12,604 nt of DNA, from NCBI GenBank assembly GCA_025399215.1, contig MU621514.1:1-12604 (forward strand), given 5' to 3'. The notes under the pieces were generated by a model. The model searched no databases, was not told the origin of the DNA, and was given only the letters and a program-made list of their open reading frames with translations. Numbering within the stretch: position 1 is the first letter of the stretch; every line of letters begins with the position of its first letter. Below, piece after piece: positions 1 through 6,363 of this stretch. The DNA is from Globomyces pollinis-pini. Its lineage: Eukaryota > Chytridiomycota > Chytridiomycetes > Rhizophydiales > Globomycetaceae. Both the position numbers and the translations under genes were made by a program.

Positions 1-197
1 TTTTAGCATTTGATAAATCGCACGCGACACTCTCTTATGAAGGGTGAAATGTGAATTTTTTTTTGATTTAGTCTGGTAATTTGATGTAATCTTATTCGTA
101 TTGATATTACAATTTCTATATATATCTACTGTTACTTAAGAGTAAAAACTGTATCTTAATAATCTTCAAGAATTCAGTTGTTAAAATAATTGCCTTT

Positions 198-203
198 TTT
201 ATT
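198..203 (-). terminator. Poly(A) signal AATAAA of X325 paralogue 1
   Basis: AATAAA on the minus strand, beginning 9 nt past the stop codon (213-215), which implies a very short 3' UTR. The remaining 1-197 is AT-rich and shows no recognisable gene. Confidence 0.5.
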
Positions 204-212
204 GTACACTAT

Positions 213-803
213 CTAAAGTACGTTTAGCAGCATCAAAAGTGCCATCAAAGCACTTTGTTGACCAAACACATTTTCGGCACTTGATTTTGGCGTAGGGCTA
301 GTAGCAGAAGGAGATGTTGTTGAGTTGGTAGCTGCATTGGTACCAGTAGTAGAAGTGGTAGTATTGGTAGATCCAGTTGGAGCGGTTGGAGCAGCATCTA
401 CCAATCCCTTCAAAGTGAGGTCAACGCAGACGTATTTTTTTCCATCTTGAATGATTTGAATAGTGGCAGGACCATTCACAATTCCAGCAACCTTTTTAAA
501 GTCTAAATCTATAGTTTGATAAGCAGCTTTGCCATAACTGGCGGAAAAGATCTGGTTTGGAAAAACAGTTGGATTTTCTCCACTGGCAACATTAACTGCT
601 ACTTTAGCATCAGGGTCACCAACTCCTAATCTAAATGACATCTTTCCTCCTTCGACAGTTGTTCGTTGTCCTGGAGTATCAACACCACCACATGGACCAG
701 TCAATTGTCCCATTTCATCCGAAGTTCTTGGTGCTGGAGTTTTGAGCATCAAGTGCGCTTGCACACTAACGATAACGGTAATTAAAGATGTAAGAGAGAC
801 CAT
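213..803 (-). CDS. BIM1/X325-like GPI-anchored LPMO-like copper protein, paralogue 1
   Basis: Secreted cell-surface protein of 196 residues with no intron. Residues 1-16 form a signal peptide ending VQA, so the predicted mature protein starts with His17, as in LPMO-like X325/BIM1 proteins, which bind Cu(II) through an N-terminal His and in Cryptococcus (Bim1) support copper uptake. The domain spans about 17-135: LKTPAPR, GPCGG (C38), FRLGVGDPDA (57-66), YGKAAYQ, NGPATIQII, and C126-V-D128. A Thr/Ser/Asn-rich stalk with N-T-T and N-S-T sequons follows, then a hydrophobic tail typical of GPI signals. Only His17 occurs in the domain: the family's second copper His is missing, with Asp63 near that place. 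An upstream in-frame ATG at 830 is rejected because a TATA box (833-840) abuts it and the paralogues start at the MVS/MVY position. Family assignment is from motifs; function is inferred. Confidence 0.82.
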   Translation of the reverse strand: MVSLTSLITVIVSVQAHLMLKTPAPRTSDEMGQLTGPCGGVDTPGQRTTVEGGKMSFRLGVGDPDAKVAVNVASGENPTVFPNQIFSASYGKAAYQTIDLDFKKVAGIVNGPATIQIIQDGKKYVCVDLTLKGLVDAAPTAPTGSTNTTTSTTGTNAATNSTTSPSATSPTPKSSAENVFGQQSALMALLMLLNVL

Positions 804-832
804 TTGCAATACCCTCAAGTCAACTTCCATAC

Positions 833-840
833 TTTTTATA
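833..840 (-). promoter_or_regulatory. TATA box of X325 paralogue 1
   Basis: Reads TATAAAAA on the minus strand, with its first T 37 nt upstream of the chosen ATG at 803. With initiation about 30 nt downstream, the leader would be only a few bases long, and the in-frame ATG at 830 would lie upstream of the transcript start. Confidence 0.6.
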
Positions 841-1030
841 CTTGTTTCTAGCTGTGGCTTTTTAATAATGCAAAAGAGATCGAAGGTCCAATTTTCACGT
901 TAAGTGCTACAGAAATCGCTGGTTTAACTTCTCACTTTATACGGTGTGTATGCTTGTAGTGCTGAAGCTGTTTGGATCATTCTTTCGCTTACGTCAACAT
1001 GGCTATTCATTATATTTTCCGTTAAACTTG

Positions 1031-1270
1031 AAAGGTTCTCTGATGAAAAGCCACACGGTCGGTAACCTGAAAGGTGTTCAAAATTGGCCAATACATAACA
1101 GCACAAAAAAATATTTTTAACCCACCTTGATCAACATATCTTTTAAAATCCACATGTTTTTATATTCATAACTAACAAGTAAGATAAAATATTTCATGTC
1201 GTAAAAAACGTTGTACCTTTCAGGTTATGTGGCTTGCAGTTCCCTGCTTTTCATCACTTTGAGAACCTTT
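1031..1270. repeat. Nested imperfect inverted repeat in the X325 1/2 intergenic region
   Basis: Arms pair in proper nested order: AAAGGTTCTC (1031-1040) with GAGAACCTTT (1261-1270); TGATGAAAAGC (1041-1051) with GCTTTTCATCA (1246-1256); AAGCCACA (1048-1055) with TGTGGCTT (1228-1235); TAACCTGAAAGGT (1063-1075) with ACCTTTCAGGTTA (1215-1227). The right arm carries a short insertion between two GCTT copies. The loop is about 140 nt. A partial third copy, TGTGGCTT then GAACCTTTC, lies at 1448-1478. It could be a decayed foldback element or a duplicated regulatory module. The rest of 841-1587 contains no supported gene. Confidence 0.75.
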
Positions 1271-1514
1271 ACGGTTGCAATCGCCACCTTTGAGTTTGAG
1301 AATCAAGTTTGATCGCTGTTGTAGTGAAGTAGAAAATTAGGCAGTGCTCCCAATTCAATTAGAAATAGTATTGTTGTAAATTCAGAGGAGTCCAATTTTT
1401 TCTAGGCTACAATGCATTAATCTGAATGCTTTAGATATTCCGCTTGGTGTGGCTTATGACTCTAAATGGGAACCTTTCGAGTTATGTATTACCTAGTGCA
1501 TCACACCCACTAAC

Positions 1515-1531
1515 CGATTCAATTTGAATCG
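1515..1531. promoter_or_regulatory. 17-bp palindrome upstream of X325 paralogue 2
   Basis: CGATTCAA-T-TTGAATCG is a perfect dyad with 8-bp arms. It ends 16 bp before the TATA box (1548-1555) and about 57 bp before the ATG. Size, symmetry and position fit a dimeric transcription-factor site; the factor is unknown. Confidence 0.45.
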
Positions 1532-1547
1532 ACCTTCATTCTTGAAA

Positions 1548-1555
1548 TATAAAAA
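1548..1555 (+). promoter_or_regulatory. TATA box of X325 paralogue 2
   Basis: TATAAAAA, with its first base 40 nt upstream of the ATG at 1588. Spacing is almost the same as in paralogue 1 (37 nt) and paralogue 3 (45 nt), supporting a common core-promoter layout with a short leader. Confidence 0.6.
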
Positions 1556-1587
1556 GCCAGGAAAATGATGAATCCTGAATATTAAAA

Positions 1588-2229
1588 ATGGTATACTTTC
1601 CTCTCTTGATTGCTTCTTTACTTGGTGTACAAGCCCATCTATCTCTTAAAGTCCCTGCTCCGCGAGGTGATGACTTCCTTGGACAGTTGGAAGGCCCATG
1701 TGGTGGATTCAATACTCCTGGAGCAAGAACACAAGTCGAAGGTGGAAAGTACTCATTCAAATTGGGTGTTGGTGATCCAGATGCCAAAGTGGATATCAAC
1801 CTTGGAATTGGTGCCAATGTGAACTCTTTCCCAACACAAATCTTCACTGCCAAATACGGTAAAGCTGCCAACCAGCAAATCGACTTGGACTTTACCAAAG
1901 CAGGAGTTACCAACGGACCAGTGTCGATTCAAATCATACAAGATGGAAAGAAGTTTATGTGTGTGGACTTTAACATCAAAGGTTCATCTGGCGGTTCTAC
2001 CCAACCAACTTCCAACCCAAATCCAAATCCAAAACCAACCACTGTTACTAAACCAACTACAAACCCAAAGCCAAACACCGATAAACCACAACCAACTGCC
2101 ACCAACACCAAGACTGGTTCAGTAGTTACCGAAGTCCCATCCACTGATGGATACTCTATTGCATCTGGTGCTTTGTACCACTCTTCAGCATTACCACTTA
2201 TAATTGCAGCAGCTATGGCAGTATGTTAG
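1588..2229 (+). CDS. BIM1/X325-like GPI-anchored LPMO-like copper protein, paralogue 2
   Basis: 213 residues, no intron, divergent from paralogue 1 and convergent with paralogue 3. A 16-residue signal peptide ends VQA, leaving His17 as predicted mature N-terminus. The domain (17-137) has VPAPRGDD, GPCGG (C38), KLGVGDPDAK (D63), YGKAANQ, NGPVSIQII and C125-V-D127. The stalk (about 140-195) is rich in Pro, Asn, Lys and Thr and includes TSNPNPNPKP. The C-terminus is a hydrophobic GPI-type tail after a Ser/Gly-rich stretch. The only other His (in the tail region) is outside the domain, so the family's second copper ligand is absent. The start is fixed by signal-peptide length shared with both paralogues. 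Copper binding is inferred from family membership and is uncertain given the missing ligand. Confidence 0.83.
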   Translation: MVYFPLLIASLLGVQAHLSLKVPAPRGDDFLGQLEGPCGGFNTPGARTQVEGGKYSFKLGVGDPDAKVDINLGIGANVNSFPTQIFTAKYGKAANQQIDLDFTKAGVTNGPVSIQIIQDGKKFMCVDFNIKGSSGGSTQPTSNPNPNPKPTTVTKPTTNPKPNTDKPQPTATNTKTGSVVTEVPSTDGYSIASGALYHSSALPLIIAAAMAVC

Positions 2230-2231
2230 AA

Positions 2232-2237
2232 AATAAA
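2232..2237 (+). terminator. Poly(A) signal AATAAA of X325 paralogue 2
   Basis: AATAAA begins 3 nt after the TAG stop of paralogue 2. The 2230-2504 spacer between the two convergent genes holds no other recognisable feature. Confidence 0.5.
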
Positions 2238-2492
2238 GATAAAATGAAGAAACGAATGTTGTGTGTACATCGAGTCATCTAAACCACTTTTGCAATCTAT
2301 ATTACCTGATTTAATGACAGTATAGTAAAATTATTGTTTAACTCAATAGACTCTTTAAGTTATCTACTGTAACAAGGAGTATTAGATTTCATTTACGATC
2401 CAAACTTTACCATACCATAGAAAATAGTTTCCTCGAGATTGATAAAAGTATAGAAAAAATAAGACAATAGGGTTACTTTATATTTGATGCAT

Positions 2493-2498
2493 TTTATT
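2493..2498 (-). terminator. Poly(A) signal AATAAA of X325 paralogue 3
   Basis: AATAAA on the minus strand, beginning 6 nt past the TAA stop at 2505-2507, again a minimal 3' UTR. Confidence 0.5.
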
Positions 2499-2504
2499 AA
2501 ATGT

Positions 2505-3167
2505 TTAGAATACAGTTAAACCAACAGCCAAAAGAATGGACATGATGGAAATTTTCTCATTGATAGAGGAAGATGCGACATTATATCCACCAGCAGACGC
2601 GGTTTCTGAAGGCTTGGAAGTTTGTTTAGATTCAGTTGGCTTTGGTTTAGCATCAGTGATTGGCTTTGGGTTTGTGGTTGGTTTAGGGTCAGTGGTTGGT
2701 TTTGGATTAGGATTTGGGTTTGGGTTGGAAGTTGGTTGAGTTTGTCCATTGGATAATCCAGAAAGGGTTAAATCAACGCACATATACTTGGTACCATCAG
2801 ATGCAACATTGATGATTTGGATAGTTGCAGGACCATTGGTGACTCCAGCCACTTTAGTGAAGTCCAAGTCAATTTGTTGGTAGGCGGCTTTACCATACTT
2901 TTGGGAAAAGACCTTGTTTGGGAATGCCTTTGGATTGGCACCACTGGCAAAGCCAATATCGATCTGAGCATCTGGATCACCAACACCCAATCGGAAGGAC
3001 AATTTACCACCTTCAACGGCAGCTCTTGGACCTGGATTATCATATCCTTCACCACAAGGACCAGTCAATTGTGCAATACTATCATCACCTCTTGGAGCAG
3101 GAGTTTTAAGCATCAAGTGGGCTTGGGTAGTAGCAAAAACAGCAATCAAAGTAGTAAACGAGACCAT
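2505..3167 (-). CDS. BIM1/X325-like GPI-anchored LPMO-like copper protein, paralogue 3
   Basis: 220 residues, no intron. A 16-residue signal peptide ends TQA, giving His17 at the predicted mature N-terminus. The domain (17-141) has LKTPAPRGDD, GPCGEGY (C38, lacking the second Gly of GPCGG), RLGVGDPDAQ (D64), YGKAAYQ, NGPATIQII, a three-residue insertion, and C130-V-D132. Its stalk carries TSNPNPNPNPKP plus K-P-T/T-D repeats like paralogue 2, while the domain is closest to paralogue 1. A hydrophobic GPI-type tail ends the protein. No second His exists in the domain. The role is inferred to be at the cell surface or wall and possibly copper-related. Confidence 0.83.
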   Translation of the reverse strand: MVSFTTLIAVFATTQAHLMLKTPAPRGDDSIAQLTGPCGEGYDNPGPRAAVEGGKLSFRLGVGDPDAQIDIGFASGANPKAFPNKVFSQKYGKAAYQQIDLDFTKVAGVTNGPATIQIINVASDGTKYMCVDLTLSGLSNGQTQPTSNPNPNPNPKPTTDPKPTTNPKPITDAKPKPTESKQTSKPSETASAGGYNVASSSINEKISIMSILLAVGLTVF

Positions 3168-3203
3168 CTCTTTAGTTTGTTGATAACCATACTGTTATTG
3201 CGT

Positions 3204-3212
3204 CCTTTTATG
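3204..3212 (-). promoter_or_regulatory. TATA-like element of X325 paralogue 3
   Basis: CATAAAAGG on the minus strand, 45 nt upstream of the ATG at 3167. An AGCTGTGGC box lies 20 bp further upstream (3233-3241). The same nine bases occur 9 bp upstream of the TATA box of paralogue 1 (850-858), in the opposite orientation relative to the gene. Confidence 0.4.
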
Positions 3213-4022
3213 TTTTTTGAGACTCTTAATGCGCCACAGCTGAGGCTTTTATGCGGTCGCTTGCACCATTTTGGTCACTCCAATTACACAAAGAAAATTA
3301 AATTTAATACCAAAACTGAGTTTAACAATACACTTGAGTTAAAGAGTTCCAGTGACTGATTCCTATTCCAGCAGTTTTGAGTTTAAGTTTGATTTTGCAA
3401 AGTTGAGTCATTTAATTTTGTTTTGTATCACGACCATTTTGGGATGTGGCCGCATAAAAGGAGCATCGTTTTTGACACACAGATCATTCAATTTCATAAC
3501 GAAACAACTATTACGAAACCATTTTCCAATTCTACTTTGGAAAAAAGTTTAAATTGATGTATTTCTGTTACAGCCCATGCCCAACAATTCTGCCCAACTG
3601 GCTTTCAATTCCACGAAATGATGAAGTGAAGGAAATTTTAATTGAAAACTCAGGTAAAGATACAATGGAACAGAAAAACCCTACCCAGAAACTTCGTTTG
3701 TAAATCAACTCCAAATGTTACACACATTTTCAATCACGTCAAAGGAGATGAAACTTTCATAGAAAAAGATTGGGATATTCGGCTATCGGCACAATTGGAT
3801 GATTCTCCCATTGTTCCGCGTTGACTAAATATTATACTGCAATTTTGTATTGTCTGTCCCAGTTCCTAGTTGCGATTGATAGCACAATATTGGAGTGTTC
3901 ATAATAGTAACAACCTTGTCAATAAATTCGAAGCAGGCGACCATATGGAACGAAAGAATATGATAATTGTGATCTATTCAATTTTGGATACTAATGATAC
4001 TGTTTTCATTATTCTAATATAG
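3213..4022. other. Gene-poor spacer between X325 paralogue 3 and the DHHC gene
   Basis: Apart from promoter-like motifs near 3233-3460, no gene is supported. Between about 3564 and 3824 short open stretches in different frames look weakly protein-like (one contains LPNWLSIPRNDEVKEILIEN, another KDWDIRLSAQLDD), interrupted by stops and frame changes. They may be a decayed gene or chance; I do not recognise them. Confidence 0.3.
3246..3460. repeat. 11-bp inverted repeat containing a TATA-like core
   Basis: CTTTTATGCGG (3246-3256) and CCGCATAAAAG (3450-3460) are perfect inverted copies about 193 bp apart. With the element at 3204-3212 this gives three CATAAAAG cores upstream of paralogue 3. They may be leftovers of duplicated promoters. 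Confidence 0.5.
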
Positions 4023-4028
4023 TTTATT
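4023..4028 (-). terminator. Poly(A) signal overlapping the DHHC stop codon
   Basis: On the minus strand the gene ends CAT TAA TAAA, so AATAAA starts inside the TAA stop codon (4027-4029). Confidence 0.45.
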
Positions 4029-5196
4029 AATGCCTCTCGAGATCATTAACAAAAATTGGAAATGTATAACCATCACCTTTCCTAAAGAATCAAGTCAAAT
4101 AACCGTTACCCAGAAAATACAGGAATCAACCAATATACTGGATCAGTCCCAAAAACTTGTAAAAAATTACTAGTTTTATCGATATAAAAGATATTCTTGT
4201 TGGTAGATGATAATGCTTGATTGACTCTAATGAACACTTTACGATACATTGTTTCAATTGTAGTTCGATTATACAGCAACAGAACCAATTGCATGATTAG
4301 AAATATACAAAATACAACAGAAAATACCAATCCACATACCATCAAGATCAAGATCCGGAGTGAGATAGTTAGCGTTTGTCCGATATTCTAACGTTAGAAA
4401 TTGTGTAATACATGTGGTGAATCCATTGGAAATTTATCGTACATGACTGATATGGATAAACTAAGTAATACATATCCAGAATATAAAAATCCATAAAATA
4501 GAAATAAAATGAATTGTTTCTGGTTACCAAAACCAACACAATTGTAAATCCATGGACAATGATCTATAACGTTACTTGAATGTATTTACGATCCATTTTT
4601 AAAATGCATTTTTTACAAGTTGAACAATGATGAGTTCGATCAGGTTTGTAATTGTTACATTTAGAACAAAATCGATAAGATCCATCTGATTTCACCTGTG
4701 ATGAGTATTGAGGTAATAATTCTTGTCCAGCTCTCTCTTCAAGTTCAATTGTATCAATTTCTCCATCCAAAGTTGATGCAGAATTCTCAGTTAATAATGT
4801 TCTATTGGAATCTCTTAAGGTATACATCCAATTTTTCTAACATTAATATATGAATAGATTAAATACTCTTGGTGATTGTGAATCTGTTAAAACGACTGTA
4901 GCATATGACCATATAAACATTGACGTGATGATTGGAAATATAATAAGAGATAATGCTAGACTGTTTAACTTTCAACTATTAAAATACTCTTTAATATCTC
5001 GATATTTTCATAATCTAACAATGTTAATTATTTCTGTATGTTACAATAGATGTGTGTGATGTAAAACCAAAAGGATGAACCTAAACAAATTAACCGAGAT
5101 GGTACTTGTACCAGTTATGCCAATAACAAACAACGGTGGTAATATCTCTAACGCCGTACAACATATTTGAAAACATGAATGAAAATGAAATTTCAT
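4027..5196 (-). CDS. DHHC-type protein S-acyltransferase (palmitoyltransferase), 8 exons
   Basis: Transfers palmitate to cysteines of target proteins at endomembranes or the vacuole/plasma membrane. Exons (minus): 5112-5196, 5045-5080, 4988-5014, 4867-4955, 4590-4836, 4412-4563, 4110-4387, 4027-4081; introns 24-32 nt; all phases agree, giving 322 residues. Visible: two N-terminal membrane segments (about 13-37, 50-72), a cysteine-rich domain from FCSKC (135) to DHHCPW (161-166) with catalytic Cys164, membrane segments about 177-202 and 217-251, the TTxE motif after the last one (NRTTIE), and an Asn-Phe-x-Gln-Val-Phe-Gly PaCCT-type motif near 286. Layout resembles fungal Pfa3 and animal zDHHC2/15/20. 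The DHHC codons are split by a 26-nt intron. Exons of 27 and 36 nt are unusually small. It lies 86 bp downstream of the CUZ1-like gene on the same strand. Confidence 0.9.
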
Positions 5197-5282
5197 TTTA
5201 GATTTATTGTTAAAAGATCGCGTTGAATATCAGTCAAAACAAAAATATCACGAATGACGGGTTATAGTAAGATAAGATTTGT

Positions 5283-6168
5283 TTATATATTTTCTAGATT
5301 ATCTAATGAGCTTCTTTCAAATATAATCGTTGACCCATTTTGAACAACGCTATCTTTAAACAATGTCTCAAAATTGGACGACATAGGAAGAAGTTTTCCT
5401 GTTGCTAACGAATACAAGCCAAGGCGATTTGTCTGATCAGTATTGTTTAAATTGACAATTTTAAAATCTGTTGCAAGTGTATCCACAATACGACCAATTG
5501 GCATTCTCTAATATAACTGCATTAAACGTATTCAATGTAAAATTTATCAATGGACGGCAAAGGTAGTGACTTTTTCTAATTAACTTACATTATCGAAATA
5601 GAGTGGATATTCATTTAAAGATTCAGCATCGGCAGATATGACTACATTAAAGTATGCTCTTGAACTAACAGGTATTTTATCACTTCCCTAATGGAACGAT
5701 TTAGATTCCAAGAAATACCTTTGCGTTTAATTTTAACTTCATCAATTCAACTTTTGGATTTCTTTTTTTTGATTTTAGAGCAGGTTGATAAGATTTTTTA
5801 ATTACGATAGGTTTTGAATCCTTTTCTTTAATTTTACTACATTGATGATCAGGAGGGTGACGATGACTGAAGTGAATGATGTATAAATAATTTACGATAA
5901 ACAAAATATTAGATTACAATTTCTACAAGTTGATACTAGTATATCAATTTGAGAACAATTATAAAAAGAGCAAGATTGTTTTCCTTTGTATTAAATTTAT
6001 GATGATACCTATAGGAATTAAATTATTTGAATTTTTAATATTGATTTGATTGATAATACAATTATGATTATTATAATCCAGATTACATAAATCTAAATTA
6101 CAATTTTTACAATTGAATAATAAGAAATCTACTTTTTTACAAATTTGACAATTCTTTTCTAATTCCAT
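5283..6168 (-). CDS. CUZ1: CUZ1/ZFAND1-like AN1 zinc-finger protein with C-terminal ubiquitin-like region, 5 exons
   Basis: Family members bind Cdc48/p97 and the proteasome and act in arsenite stress and stress-granule clearance. Exons (minus): 6009-6168, 5896-5983, 5719-5866, 5589-5687, 5283-5507; introns 25, 29, 31 and 81 nt; phases agree, 239 residues. AN1 finger 2 is canonical: C58, C63, C73, C76, C81, H84, H90, C92. AN1 finger 1 has C7, C10, C20, C23, C28, H35, C37, but Asp31 stands where the first His ligand belongs and the H-H loop is short. A basic linker (about 93-132) leads to a C-terminal region from about 140 with YFDNRMPIGRIVD, matching the family's UBL start. The first intron ends AAG; the 81-nt intron is the least certain part. 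Shares a 195-bp divergent promoter with the DCAF11-like gene. Confidence 0.83.
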
Positions 6169-6235
6169 TGAATTTTAAAGTTTTAAAAACAAGCAAGTTT
6201 TTTTTTTGTTTTTTACAAATTCAATTGAATTTAAA

Positions 6236-6322
6236 CTAGGGTTGAATTGAATTTAAACTAGGGTTGAATTGAATTAAAATTAGGGTTGAGTTGAATATAA
6301 ATTAGGGTTGAGTTGTAGGGTT
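6236..6322. repeat. 22-bp-period tandem array of TAGGGTT (telobox-like) sites in a divergent promoter
   Basis: CTAGGGTT at 6236-6243 and 6258-6265, TTAGGGTT at 6280-6287 and 6302-6309, then TAGGGTT at 6316-6322 in a shortened unit. Units are about TTGAATTGAATTTAAACTAG plus GG. The reverse complement, AACCCTAA/G, matches the telobox bound by Tbf1-like fungal Myb factors (established for yeasts; inference here). The 22-bp period, about two helical turns, puts sites on one DNA face. It lies between the CUZ1-like (start 6168) and DCAF11-like (start 6364) genes. Confidence 0.7.
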
Positions 6323-6363
6323 GAGTTGAATGGATGGAATAATTACTTGTACTTTTACTTTGA

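Noticed and set aside
3..47. Fourteen-codon open frame ending TGA at the left edge, possible tail of a plus-strand gene
   Set aside because: Too short to distinguish from chance; no motif.
804..830. Nine-codon N-terminal extension of X325 paralogue 1 from an upstream ATG
   Set aside because: It begins 2 nt after a TATA box, would lie upstream of the likely transcript start, and would put a charged segment before a signal peptide that otherwise matches its paralogues.
924..1106. 60-codon minus-strand ORF in the X325 spacer
   Set aside because: It overlaps the left arm of the nested inverted repeat, has no recognisable motif and no partner exons.
1536..2144. ORFs antisense to or in other frames of X325 paralogue 2
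   Set aside because: Shadow frames created by the repetitive stalk and domain codons of the real gene; no family motifs.
2536..3359. Plus-strand ORFs opposite X325 paralogue 3
   Set aside because: Antisense shadows of the minus-strand gene; the Val/Gly/Phe repeats are complements of the Pro/Asn/Lys stalk.
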